Assembly: GCA_025360715.1 (NCBI GenBank)
Contig: JANYBS010000026.1
Span: forward strand, 1 to 64,000
From: Candidatus Eiseniibacteriota bacterium
GTDB taxonomy: Bacteria > Eisenbacteria > RBG-16-71-46
Length of the DNA stretch: 64,000 nt
Reading direction: 5' to 3'
A program made the position numbers and the translations under genes. Shown here in pieces: positions 35,546 to 44,471 of the stretch (its first letter is position 1; each line of letters opens with the position of its first letter). The notes beneath the pieces are model-generated. The model ran no database searches, was not told the origin of the DNA, and saw nothing but the letters and a program-made list of their open reading frames with translations.

Positions 35546-36159
35546 CGCTGCGCGCCCCCGGATGCGTCGCCACCGCGCATGAAGTCGGCGCCGAGTTCCG
35601 CGCGCAGCTTGCGGCGCGCCGACTGCAGCACGCCGCGCGCGCCGCTCGCGCCCTCAAGGCCGAGTAGTCGCGTGATGTCGTCGACTGGCAGCCCTTCCTG
35701 CGCGCGCAGCCAGATCACCTTGCGCTCGAGCGGACCGAGCACCGAGTCGATGGCGCACACGACGCGCTCGGCGCGCTCGCGCTCGAGGCGCGACACTTCC
35801 AAGCCGGGCTGATCATCCATGAGCATCTCCACGTCGGCCTCCTCGTCGCGTGACAGCGGCCGCTTGCGCAGGATCGACAAGCAACGATTGCGCGCGATGG
35901 TGAAGAACCACGCACCGACCGTGCCGCGTGAGTCATACCGGGGCAACGCGAGATACGCGCGAAGCAGGCACTCCTGCGTCAGGTCGAGCGCGCTCTCACG
36001 GTCGCGGACCATCCGGAGACACCAGAGGTAGATCCGGCTCCGCCACCGATCGAGCAGCATCCCGGCTGCGCGACGCCCCTCCTCCCCCTGCGGGTCGGAC
36101 TGGAAGATCGCGATCAGCCGTTCGTCATCCCCGGCATCACCCGGGAGTGCTTCCTTCAC
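35542..36159 (-). CDS. ECF-type RNA polymerase sigma factor
   Basis: A 205-residue sigma70-family protein with only regions 2 and 4. Region 2 has DLTQECLLRAYLALPRYD and the core-binding AWFFTIARNRCLSILRKR. A linker with an acidic stretch (DEEADVEMLMDD) precedes region 4 (PLERKVIWLRAQEGLPVDDITRLLG, then ARGVLQSARRKLR, the -35 recognition helix). The start is GTG 36159 with GAGG about 8 bases upstream. The anti-sigma gene overlaps its end and the CHAT protein gene ends 46 bases upstream on the same strand. The regulon is unknown; it probably includes its own operon. Confidence 0.93.
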   Translation of the reverse strand: MKEALPGDAGDDERLIAIFQSDPQGEEGRRAAGMLLDRWRSRIYLWCLRMVRDRESALDLTQECLLRAYLALPRYDSRGTVGAWFFTIARNRCLSILRKRPLSRDEEADVEMLMDDQPGLEVSRLERERAERVVCAIDSVLGPLERKVIWLRAQEGLPVDDITRLLGLEGASGARGVLQSARRKLRAELGADFMRGGDASGGAQR

Positions 36160-36205
36160 TGGGAACCTCAGGATGATCGATCCGGCACAACATTTCTCTC
36201 GGCGC

Positions 36206-38908
36206 TCAGGGAACGATGCCGAAAATGCTGCGCCGGGGCAACTTGGCCGTCACGAGCGGATCGCCCACCAAGGTGAAGCCCGCCCAATGCAAGGGCGCCG
36301 CCGTCGCCGGGTCGCGGCGCAGCGCGAGTTGCGCCTGACGCAACGCCTCACCGGCCGGCAGGCCGCGCTCGAGCGCCGTATAGAAGGCCTGCGTGACGGC
36401 CTTGCCGTCGGCGTCCGGGATCGGCCAGCGTGCGCCAACCACCGCGCGCGCGCCAGCGCGCAGGAAGGCGCCCGCCAGGCCGCGCTCTCCCGGCTGGGCC
36501 TGACGCAGGTCGCTCTGCACGGCGGTGCAGCCGGTGAGTACGGCAAGGCGCGCGCGCAGGCGCACCGGCACGAGGTCGTGCACCCGCAGATAGGCGTCCG
36601 AGCGCGAGGGATCGCCGAGGAGGATGCCGGAGCGCCACGGGTTCTCGGGATCGGTATCGAAGTGCGCACTCACGTGCACGACATCGGCGGTGCCCATGCG
36701 CAGAAGCGCTCGATCGGCGTCGGCGCGCGACCGCGGCGCGCGCAGCGTGACACCGGCGTAGCGTCCCAAGAGCCAGCGCGTCTCATCCGCGACGCCCGCG
36801 AGGCGTTGCCCCTTCGCATCCACGCTGTTCGTGAGCACGAACAGACTCGTTGCCGCGCTGCTTTCGTGCGTGGCTCGCAAGCTCGCGAACAAACAGAGCG
36901 ACGGCAGACTCACGGTCTCGAAGCGGTCGACGAGCGCGCGAGCATCGCCGGGCGCGATCAGCATCGGCCACGGGTACGCCTGCCCCCATGCGCCATCGAC
37001 CACCAGCAGCCGTTTCGCGTGGCGCAGTTCGCCCGCCAGCGGCGCGAGCAGGTCACGGCCGAGCTCCAGCGCAAGCGAGCGCTGCATGGGCGACAGATCG
37101 GCCCCGGCCCTTTGCGCCAATTCGTGCAGCTGTTGCACGCGCGCCAACCCGCGCATGGCGCCAGGCACCGCATAGCTGCGAACACTCGCGCGCGTCAAGG
37201 CGAACACGAACGAGCTGTCCTGGCCCGGGAGGATCTCGAGCAGCACCTCGCCCGGCTGCAGCACCGAACCCTGCAATACCGGGAGCGTGGCAGCTTTCAG
37301 CGGCGTGCCCAGAACCTGCGTGTGCAGAGGCTCGATCTCGTGGTAGCGGTCGAACGCGAGCCGTAAGCGCTCGCCCGCGGACTCGCCGGGCGCAGGAGTC
37401 GCGACGATGCGCACGAGATCGCCCCAGAAGATCGTGCCTCGGTCGAAGCCGCGCGAGTCCCACATGGGATCATCCGATTTGAACCGCCCGCTCGCAGTCT
37501 GTCGAAAGGCCGCAAGCGCTGCCTCGCGCGCGCCCAAGGGGTCGCCCGCTGCCATGCGCGCCAGCGCGAGATCGTTGAGCACCGCGATCGTCCTGCGCTC
37601 GCGCGTCGCGTCGGGCACGTCCCGCAGCAACGCCTCAAGGCGGCGCACGGCGCCGCGGTGATCGCCCGCCGCGCCAAGGACACGCGCCGCCATGACGCGA
37701 ACTTGCAGCAATTCGGAATCCGACGCCGGGCGGAACCGGCTCACATCGGCGACCCAGCCATCGAGCGACTTGACCGCTTCGTCCACACGCCCGGCGCGCC
37801 CCAGCGCGAGCGCGCGTTCGGAGATCAGCGCAGGCTCGGGCCGCAGATGGAAAGAGTCCACGACCGCCCACGCCGAACGCAATTGCTCGAACCCTTCATC
37901 AAAGCGATCGAGCGCGCGCAGGGCCATGCCATAGCGCATGTGGTAGCTCGCGCGGGTGCTCGGCCGCAGCCGCGCCGAGAGCAGGGGTCGCGCCGCCTCG
38001 AGCACCTGCACGGCGCGCGCAGGCTCGTCGAGCCGGAAGTGCGTCACCGCGAGGTTCACGCTCGATTGCAATTGTTCGTCTGCGCGACCGGCGCGGCGCT
38101 GCAATTCGATCGCCTGCTCATACGCGGGCACGGCGTCGGCGGGATCGCCGTGCTCCCATTCGAGCGTCGCCAGATTGTTGAGCGCGGAGGCAAGGTTGTA
38201 CGAATCGTTCTGAGCGCGCGCCTCGCGGATCACATCGGCGTAGACGACGCGCGCCTCATCGAGGCGCCCCTCGTGCACGAGCGCACGGCCCAGTCCCACC
38301 TGCGCCACACGGCGCGACAGGCCGTCCCACTGCGGCGAGAGCAATCGCAGCGCCGCGCGGTAGCCGCGCTCCGCGGCCGCATGGCGCTCCGCGAGCAGGT
38401 CGATGTACGCCAGGTCGAGCCGCGCTTGTCCTTCGTATCGCGGCAGGCGCGCTGCACGTGAAGCAGCAAGCAGCCGCTTCAGCACCGGCGCCGCCTCGCT
38501 CGCCGTGCCCGCGAGCACATCGCCCAACGCGTGCGAGAAGAGCGCTTGGCAGAGCAGCAGCGTGTCGCGCGCCGCGGCGCCGCGCGCGATGCCGGCAGAC
38601 GCGATGCGCTGCGCCGCCTCGCGCTGGCCGCGGAACGCGAGCAGCGTTGCGCGGTGGGCGTCGGCGACGATGCGCAGGTCGGAGTCCGCGACCGCTGCAG
38701 GCGACTGCGCCAGCTCGGTGAGCCAGCGCTCGGACTCGGCGCCGGCATCGCGCGCGCGCAACGAATCGTAGCGCACGAACACGTCGCGATAGCGCTCCGA
38801 GGGACGCGCGCTGGTGCGCGCGGCACGCGCCGGTACGAGCGCGACCAGACATGTCAGCGAGCAGAGGAGCGCAACGATGAGCCGGGCGGGCGGGAGGCGC
38901 GCGTGCAT
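36206..38908 (-). CDS. Secreted TPR-CHAT protease-like protein
   Basis: A 900-residue protein. It has an N-terminal signal peptide (LIVALLCSLTCLVALVPARA, residues about 9-28), a long helical TPR array (about 30-540) with ALNNLATLEWEHGDPADAVPAYEQAI-type units, and a C-terminal CHAT domain (about 590-880). The caspase-like dyad is visible as H749 in VHVSAHF and C794 in LTGC; GARWPIPD and the terminal HWAGFTLVGDP are the CHAT closing motifs. CHAT proteins are caspase-clan peptidases, some activated through their TPRs. A signal peptide places this one outside the cytoplasm. It stands first before an ECF sigma/anti-sigma pair. ATG 38908 is chosen since the signal peptide begins there. Confidence 0.9.
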   Translation of the reverse strand: MHARLPPARLIVALLCSLTCLVALVPARAARTSARPSERYRDVFVRYDSLRARDAGAESERWLTELAQSPAAVADSDLRIVADAHRATLLAFRGQREAAQRIASAGIARGAAARDTLLLCQALFSHALGDVLAGTASEAAPVLKRLLAASRAARLPRYEGQARLDLAYIDLLAERHAAAERGYRAALRLLSPQWDGLSRRVAQVGLGRALVHEGRLDEARVVYADVIREARAQNDSYNLASALNNLATLEWEHGDPADAVPAYEQAIELQRRAGRADEQLQSSVNLAVTHFRLDEPARAVQVLEAARPLLSARLRPSTRASYHMRYGMALRALDRFDEGFEQLRSAWAVVDSFHLRPEPALISERALALGRAGRVDEAVKSLDGWVADVSRFRPASDSELLQVRVMAARVLGAAGDHRGAVRRLEALLRDVPDATRERRTIAVLNDLALARMAAGDPLGAREAALAAFRQTASGRFKSDDPMWDSRGFDRGTIFWGDLVRIVATPAPGESAGERLRLAFDRYHEIEPLHTQVLGTPLKAATLPVLQGSVLQPGEVLLEILPGQDSSFVFALTRASVRSYAVPGAMRGLARVQQLHELAQRAGADLSPMQRSLALELGRDLLAPLAGELRHAKRLLVVDGAWGQAYPWPMLIAPGDARALVDRFETVSLPSLCLFASLRATHESSAATSLFVLTNSVDAKGQRLAGVADETRWLLGRYAGVTLRAPRSRADADRALLRMGTADVVHVSAHFDTDPENPWRSGILLGDPSRSDAYLRVHDLVPVRLRARLAVLTGCTAVQSDLRQAQPGERGLAGAFLRAGARAVVGARWPIPDADGKAVTQAFYTALERGLPAGEALRQAQLALRRDPATAAPLHWAGFTLVGDPLVTAKLPRRSIFGIVP

Positions 38909-38975
38909 GTGAGCGTCACCCTGCCCCCGCGGTGTGCAGCGGTCAAGCAGGCTTGGCGCTTTGCGGCGAAAGCAC

Positions 38976-39007
38976 CGCGGCGCGCATCCCAAGGGACGCG
39001 CGCCGCG
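38976..39007 (-). terminator. Very stable hairpin between asnB and the CHAT gene
   Basis: A perfect 10-bp GC stem (CGCGGCGCGC at 38976-38985, GCGCGCCGCG at 38998-39007) extends inward by TCCC/GGGA after one mismatch. On the minus strand it is followed by GTGCTTTCG, a weak T-run. It probably terminates or attenuates the long upstream unit 22 bases after the asnB stop. The remaining bases to the CHAT start contain TTGACC (38946-38941) but no convincing -10. Confidence 0.55.
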
Positions 39008-39029
39008 AGACTTTGTTCTCTTGCACCGG

Positions 39030-41105
39030 CTACCCGGCGAGGATGCCAGCGGCCGTCTCGTCCTCGAAGCGTTCGGTCGCTTCGACGAATGTGAGATGCC
39101 TGCCCGCGTTCGGGCTGTCATTCGAGCTGCGCTCGGTCAGGCGCGGATCCTTGGCCACGTACTGGTGCGACCAAGACTCCAGGCTCAACCAGCGCCAGAC
39201 CTGAAGCCCGATCTCGCGCCGGCCAGCGAGGTATTCCTCCAACTCCGCCTGCAACACATCGCCGCGCACCCAGTCCTGGAACGGACCCGGCCGGCTCAGG
39301 CGCTTGCGCACCTCGGCGGAGTAGCGGCCGCGCAACCACAGGTCGGTAGGCGTCTCGAAACCCATCTTGTCACGACGGTCCAGGATCGACTTGGGGATCC
39401 GGTCGTGTAGCGCCCGGCGCAGGATCGCTTTCGTGGTGACGCCATCGAGCTTCTGCGTATCGGGCAGTGCGAACGCGAACTCCGCCAGGCGATAGTCCAG
39501 GAACGGCAGGCGCGTCTCGATGCCGAACGCCATCGAGTCGCGATCCTCGTAGCGCAGCAGGCTCGGCAACTGGCGCTGCAACGTGTCGAACTCCAGCTGC
39601 CGCCACAGATACGAACGCGAGCCGTGCGGCATGTGGCCGACGGTGCTGGGAGCATTGGCCAGAAGGCTCGAAAGCACCTTGTCCTTGCCCTGGCCGTAGC
39701 GGCCGCGCAGCGCACCCACGAGCCCTGCAGGCAGCCACGGTTCGAAGGTATGCAGCAGCGTGGTGGCAAAGCCCAAGCGGTCGCTCACCTTGCCCCACAG
39801 CGACTGGAAGCCGGCCCAGTCGCCGGCGGCGACCAGGTCGCGCAGGCGCGCGGGCAGATACCGGAAGTAGCCCGCCAGGATCTCGTCGCCGCCCTGGCCA
39901 TCGAGGAGCACCTTGAGGCCCTTGTCGCGCGCGAGCTGCATGACCTTGTATTGCGAGTACACGCCGGGGCCGGCCGTAGGCTCGTCCTGCGCTCGCGCAA
40001 GCGTGTCGAACACGCTCCAGAAGTCGCCGCCATCGGGCACGATGATGTGGCTCGTGGCGCCGCTGGCCTCGACCGCCGCGCGGATGTAGGGCCGCTCATC
40101 GAACGCGGGGCCCTCGTCGTAGGCGCACGAGAACGCGTGCAGGCCCTTGTTGGCGAGCGTGGAAGCGGTCGTGATCACCGCGCTCGAGTCGAGTCCGCCC
40201 GACAGACAGGAGCCGACCTCGACGTCGGCGCGCAGCCGCAGCTTCACGGAGTCGGTGAACAGCCGCTCGAACTCAGCCTCCAGGGACCTGGCATCGCCCC
40301 CCACGAAGCGACTGGGATCGACGCTCCACCAGCGACGCACGCTCAGACCGTTGTCGCTCATGGTCAGGCAGTGGCCCGCAGGCAGCTGCCAGAGACCTTC
40401 GAAGAACGTCTGCGCCTCGTGATCGACCCAGTCGAGCGCGAGCAGGTCACGGATGGCCGACAGCCGCGGCGTGATGCGGTGCGGCTGCGTGAGCACGAGC
40501 GCCTTGGGCTCGGATGCGAAGGCGAACCGCTGACCATCGAACTGGTAGTAGAACGGCTTCACACCGAAGCGGTCACGCGCGCAGAAAAGCTGCTTCTTGG
40601 CACCGTCCCAGATCGCGAGTGCGAACATGCCATTGAAATGATGCAGGCAGTCCTCGCCCCACTTCTGGTAGGCCGCGAGGATGACTTCGGTGTCGGATGT
40701 GCTCACGAACCGCGCCCCGTCCTTCTCGAGTTCGGCGCGCAGCTCGATGTGGTTGTAGACCTCGCCGTTGAACACGATCCAATCGCGGCCGTCAGCGCCG
40801 CAGAGCGGCTGGTGACCACTGGGCTTGAGGTCGACGATGGAGAGCCGGCGGTGCACCAGGCCGACGCCGTAGTCGGCGGTGCGCTGGTCGCCACGCGCCT
40901 TCGCAGGCGCATAGGGCAGGCCGGACTGGAACACATCGGCAGGCGTATCGGCGCCGCCGTGCGTGAAGGACTGGCCGCCCTTGGCATCGATGAGCACCAT
41001 GCCTTCGTCGTCGGGACCGCGATGGCGGAGCAGTTGCCCCATGCGATGCAGCCGTCCGAGATCGGCGCGTCCTTGTCGATCGTAGAGTCCCGCGATGCCG
41101 CACAT
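39030..41105 (-). CDS. asnB: Asparagine synthetase, glutamine-hydrolysing
   Basis: A 691-residue two-domain amidotransferase. The N-terminal nucleophile Cys2 (MCGIAGLYD), RHRGPDDEG, NGEVYNH and DTEVILAAY form the class II glutaminase, and the synthetase domain has the PP-loop CLSGGLDSSAV. RLPFLDYRLAEFA and DKMGFETPT complete the family pattern. The last 30 residues are an extra polar tail. AAGGAG lies 9 bases before ATG 41105. AsnB-like proteins in polysaccharide clusters may amidate sugar acids or lipid-linked intermediates rather than make asparagine; the place behind a Wzx-type flippase fits that, but the sequence cannot decide. Confidence 0.93.
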   Translation of the reverse strand: MCGIAGLYDRQGRADLGRLHRMGQLLRHRGPDDEGMVLIDAKGGQSFTHGGADTPADVFQSGLPYAPAKARGDQRTADYGVGLVHRRLSIVDLKPSGHQPLCGADGRDWIVFNGEVYNHIELRAELEKDGARFVSTSDTEVILAAYQKWGEDCLHHFNGMFALAIWDGAKKQLFCARDRFGVKPFYYQFDGQRFAFASEPKALVLTQPHRITPRLSAIRDLLALDWVDHEAQTFFEGLWQLPAGHCLTMSDNGLSVRRWWSVDPSRFVGGDARSLEAEFERLFTDSVKLRLRADVEVGSCLSGGLDSSAVITTASTLANKGLHAFSCAYDEGPAFDERPYIRAAVEASGATSHIIVPDGGDFWSVFDTLARAQDEPTAGPGVYSQYKVMQLARDKGLKVLLDGQGGDEILAGYFRYLPARLRDLVAAGDWAGFQSLWGKVSDRLGFATTLLHTFEPWLPAGLVGALRGRYGQGKDKVLSSLLANAPSTVGHMPHGSRSYLWRQLEFDTLQRQLPSLLRYEDRDSMAFGIETRLPFLDYRLAEFAFALPDTQKLDGVTTKAILRRALHDRIPKSILDRRDKMGFETPTDLWLRGRYSAEVRKRLSRPGPFQDWVRGDVLQAELEEYLAGRREIGLQVWRWLSLESWSHQYVAKDPRLTERSSNDSPNAGRHLTFVEATERFEDETAAGILAG

Positions 41106-41170
41106 GGTGTGTCACTCCTTCAAGGCCGTGGCCCCGCTTTGTTCACCGCTTGCGACCGGAGTCGCGGACA

Positions 41171-42619
41171 TTACTGCGCGAACGGACGCGCGCGGTGTTT
41201 CACCGCGCCGCGGTCCGTCCAGACTTCGAGCCGCCATGCCAGCCCTGCAAACAGCGCCAGCGCCGCGACCTTCACCCCTACGCCCCCCACCCCCGGTGGT
41301 GCGAGCCGCACTGCCGCCACCCCCAAGCCCAGAGCGCCCAGGAAGAGCAGCGCAAGACGCGCGCCCCGGTACGGCAAGGGATGCACTCTCTGGGCGACGA
41401 TGTAGGCGAACACGGCAGAAGATGCGTAGCCCATGCACGTGGCCGCAGCAGCGCCTTGCGCGCCGTAACGCGGCGTGAGCACGAGGTTCGCGAGCGTCGC
41501 CACCAGCGCAGCGCCGCCGGCCGTCCACACGATCAACGGCGTGCGAAGCGACAGGTTGATACCCAGAGCGGCCACATAGTAGGCCCCCTGTGCGACCGCC
41601 GCAAAGGCGAGCCAGAGCGCTGGGGCTGCGGCTGCGGCATATGACTTGGTGGCCAGCAGGCCCACGATCGTGGGCGCGAAGAGTCCGCACGCCAGCGCCC
41701 CGAACGACGCCACCGCCACATAGAGCGCGAAGACGCGCGCGAACAGCAAGCCGGAGCCCGGCTGTTTGGCTTGAGCGAAGGCCCAAGGTCCAAAGGCCAA
41801 CTGGAACGCCGAGACCGCCATGGTCACGACCGCGAAGAACTTCATGGCCACTCCGTAGACGGCGACGGTCTCGAGGTTGGAATGCTGCTGCAGCGTATAG
41901 CGGTCGACCGAGCTGATGATGCCGTAAGCGAACGACACCGGCATGAGCGGTGCGCCGTAGCGGAACATCTGGCGCAGTAACGTGCGGCTGAACCGCGGCT
42001 TGAGCGAATGCCGGCAGAACACCAGCCCCACGCACGCCGTGCCTGCATCCCCCAGCAGCTTCCCGTACAGCACACCGGCCACGCCAAGGTGTTTTCCGAT
42101 CACGAAGTAGAGCGTCAGGCCGCCCACGAGCACTGCTTGCGTCACGTTCAAAGCGATGAACTTCCACGGCTGGAAGGTCACGCGCAGCACATCGTTCGAG
42201 AACAGGCAGAACAACGTGAACGGCAGCGTCATCGCGCCGATGCGCAGGTACTTCGCGTAGGCCGCGCCGCCCAGGACGTGACTCGCGAGCCACGGCGCGG
42301 ACAGCGCCAGGATCGCGGCAGCCGAGCCGCCCACGAGCAGGCGGAACACGAACGACGACGACACCATGCGGATGCGCGCTTCCCGGTCCGGCTGTTCGTA
42401 GAAGAATCGCGCGAGCGCACTGTCCATGCCGAATACCAGGACGAGCAGCACACTGGCGGAGTAGCTCAACACCAGGTCCGAGACCCCGAACTGCTGCTGC
42501 AGAAGCGCGCGCACGAGGACCGGCACCAAGAGCAGGTTCACGCCCTTGCCGAGCACCTGCCCCAGCCCATAGATGAGCGAGTCGCCCGACAGGCGCCGCA
42601 GCTGCTCGCGGATGTTCAT
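41171..42619 (-). CDS. Polysaccharide flippase (Wzx/MATE-like)
   Basis: A 482-residue protein with twelve to fourteen predicted helices. It starts MNIREQLRRLSGDSLIYGLGQVLGKGVNLLLVPVL, the usual opening of the polysaccharide biosynthesis (MOP superfamily) exporters, and includes FGVSDLVLSYS, FYEQPD and LRVTFQPWKFI. It would flip undecaprenyl-pyrophosphate-linked oligosaccharides to the periplasm. ATG 42619 overlaps the preceding stop as ATGA. It is the only clear oligosaccharide flippase in the window; no Wzy polymerase is recognised beside it. Confidence 0.9.
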   Translation of the reverse strand: MNIREQLRRLSGDSLIYGLGQVLGKGVNLLLVPVLVRALLQQQFGVSDLVLSYSASVLLVLVFGMDSALARFFYEQPDREARIRMVSSSFVFRLLVGGSAAAILALSAPWLASHVLGGAAYAKYLRIGAMTLPFTLFCLFSNDVLRVTFQPWKFIALNVTQAVLVGGLTLYFVIGKHLGVAGVLYGKLLGDAGTACVGLVFCRHSLKPRFSRTLLRQMFRYGAPLMPVSFAYGIISSVDRYTLQQHSNLETVAVYGVAMKFFAVVTMAVSAFQLAFGPWAFAQAKQPGSGLLFARVFALYVAVASFGALACGLFAPTIVGLLATKSYAAAAAPALWLAFAAVAQGAYYVAALGINLSLRTPLIVWTAGGAALVATLANLVLTPRYGAQGAAAATCMGYASSAVFAYIVAQRVHPLPYRGARLALLFLGALGLGVAAVRLAPPGVGGVGVKVAALALFAGLAWRLEVWTDRGAVKHRARPFAQ

Positions 42620-43626
42620 CGTGCACCGATCGCTTGGTAGATCTCGATGAGCCGCGCTGCCACGACCGGCGCCGCATGCTCGCGCTCTACATAGGCGCGA
42701 CCCTCATCGCCAAGGCGCTCGCGCCGTGGCGTGTCGGTGAGCACGGCCTCGAGATCGGCGGCGATCGTCGCGACGCTCGTGCGCACGATCGGAGCGCCAT
42801 GCATGCGAGGCTCGAAATCCGGGCGGATGTGACACAGCGCCGGCTTGCCCACCGCCATGGCTTCGACACTCACCATGCCATACCAACCCATGAAGACCTG
42901 GTCCACGAACACGTCGCACTCGCGCATCTGCCGTTGCAGCTCGGGCCACGGCACTTTCTCGACGGTGCGGAACTCGATGTTCGGGAACTTCGGACGCAGC
43001 AGATCGAACGCCGCCTCGATGTGGCGCGTGCCCTTGATGAGACGATTCGTCGGGGCGTGGAGCACCAACTTGGGTTGCGCACGCACAGCCTGCTGCGGGT
43101 AGTCCGGCAGCCACACCGCCACGTGCACCTGCTTCGCGCGCGGCGCGGACTCCAGCAGATCAGGCGTGGACACGATCTCGGCATCGGCGAAGCGCGCGGC
43201 CGAGGCGAGGATGCGCTTCTGGCGCGCCGGATGGCAGAACGGGTCGCACTCGGTGCACGTGGAGGCCGAGTGCGTGGCCAGCATGTGCGCGCGGTTGCGG
43301 ATATCGCAGCCGTGATAGTGGAACACCACCTTCTTGCCCAGCGCGTGATAGAGCGGCAGGTCGAAATTATGCGGCGGGATCATGGTGCGGCCGAAATGAA
43401 AATGGAACACGTCCCACTTTCCCAGATGCCGCGCCAGGTTGCCCGCGTAGCCCAGGTAGCGCCGCGGCGGCGACATGGCGTCGTACGGACGCATCTCGTC
43501 GACCGCGTACTGCGCGAAAGTGGGATTGGTCGCCAGCGAGTGCGCCTCGACTCCCAGATCGCGCAACGCCCGCGCGAGGATGCTCGTCTGCCCGGCGATC
43601 TCGGAGGGCGCGTGCAGTACCTTCAT
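42616..43626 (-). CDS. GT4-like glycosyltransferase
   Basis: A 336-residue GT-B type protein. It begins MKVLHAPSEIAGQTSILARAL and has FHFHFGRTM, VFHYHGCDIR, a cysteine-rich insertion (CTECDPFC, about 125-132) that could bind a metal, and the donor half with LHAPTNRLIKGTRHIEAAF and GWYGMVSVEAMAVGKPALC. ATG 43626 overlaps the methyltransferase stop as ATGA; the upstream arginine-rich extension is rejected. The sugar is unknown. Confidence 0.87.
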   Translation of the reverse strand: MKVLHAPSEIAGQTSILARALRDLGVEAHSLATNPTFAQYAVDEMRPYDAMSPPRRYLGYAGNLARHLGKWDVFHFHFGRTMIPPHNFDLPLYHALGKKVVFHYHGCDIRNRAHMLATHSASTCTECDPFCHPARQKRILASAARFADAEIVSTPDLLESAPRAKQVHVAVWLPDYPQQAVRAQPKLVLHAPTNRLIKGTRHIEAAFDLLRPKFPNIEFRTVEKVPWPELQRQMRECDVFVDQVFMGWYGMVSVEAMAVGKPALCHIRPDFEPRMHGAPIVRTSVATIAADLEAVLTDTPRRERLGDEGRAYVEREHAAPVVAARLIEIYQAIGAR

Positions 43627-44471
43627 CGTGGCCTGCCGAAGGGGTTCAGCTTGCCGCACCATGGGCACGACCAGCGCGCCGCGAACGGCGGCGTCGCATC
43701 GACCACGGCGTGTTCGCCGCAGTCGCGGCACACGTGCGTGATGCGCCGCGGGCCCGGCAGCGGCGGCGCCGTCGGCCCGTCGGTGCGGCCCGTCTTGCGG
43801 AAGGTGAGCACGAAGTTGGCATCGCTCGCGAGGTCCACGCCGGTCGCGCGGTGGATGTTAGCGAGCGCATCGGTGAACGCGCCCTGTAGCGGCTTGGTGC
43901 GCGCGTCGTTCATCCACGAGAAGCCCGCCGGCACGAACGCGTGCGCCGTGAGCGACATGCCGCGACTGCGGAAGAGCTCGAGCAAGCCTTGCAAGGCGAA
44001 CCGTTGCTGATGCTCCAGGCGCTTCTTGAACTTCATGAGCGCGTACTTCGCGAAGTAGCCGGCGAAGCGGTACAGGCGATCATCGAACGCCGCCGCGCGC
44101 GGCACCGACAGATAGAGCGTGCCGCCTGGTCTGGTCACGCGCACGAGTTCATCGCAGCACGCGTGCAGCTCGGTCACGTGCTCAAGCACGTAATGGCACA
44201 CGGTGAGGTCAAAGCGCTCCGCGCGCAGCGGCAGGTGCGCGAGATCGCCGCGGAACACGCGCACGAGCGGCGTACGCTGGGGCGGCCCCGGCGGGAACTT
44301 GATGTCAAACCCAGTAATGTCCAGGTCCAGCCGCTCGGAGTAAGGCCACGAACCGGGTCCGCACCCCGCATCGAGCACGCGCGCGCCCCGCGGCTGCGAG
44401 GCGATCACCTCGCGCAGGAACACCGGCGGGTCGCTGGGGCCCATGGCGGGCTTGTGCACCTGCAAGCTCAC
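43623..44471 (-). CDS. SAM methyltransferase with C-terminal zinc ribbon
   Basis: A 282-residue protein. A class I methyltransferase domain (VLDAGCGPGSW, ITGFDIKF, FDLTVCHYVLEHV, LVRVTRPGGTLYLSVP) is followed by a C-terminal CxxC...CxxC element (CRDCGEH, then CPWCGK), a zinc ribbon not usual in small glycan methyltransferases. The start is GTG 44471, overlapping the GT2 stop. It probably methylates a sugar in the neighbouring pathway; the ribbon may bind a partner or the glycan. Confidence 0.87.
   Translation of the reverse strand: MSLQVHKPAMGPSDPPVFLREVIASQPRGARVLDAGCGPGSWPYSERLDLDITGFDIKFPPGPPQRTPLVRVFRGDLAHLPLRAERFDLTVCHYVLEHVTELHACCDELVRVTRPGGTLYLSVPRAAAFDDRLYRFAGYFAKYALMKFKKRLEHQQRFALQGLLELFRSRGMSLTAHAFVPAGFSWMNDARTKPLQGAFTDALANIHRATGVDLASDANFVLTFRKTGRTDGPTAPPLPGPRRITHVCRDCGEHAVVDATPPFAARWSCPWCGKLNPFGRPR

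Noticed and set aside
38941-38946. TTGACC as promoter -35 for the CHAT gene
   Set aside because: The best -10 at 17 bases is CAGGGT, and transcription would begin almost at the start codon.
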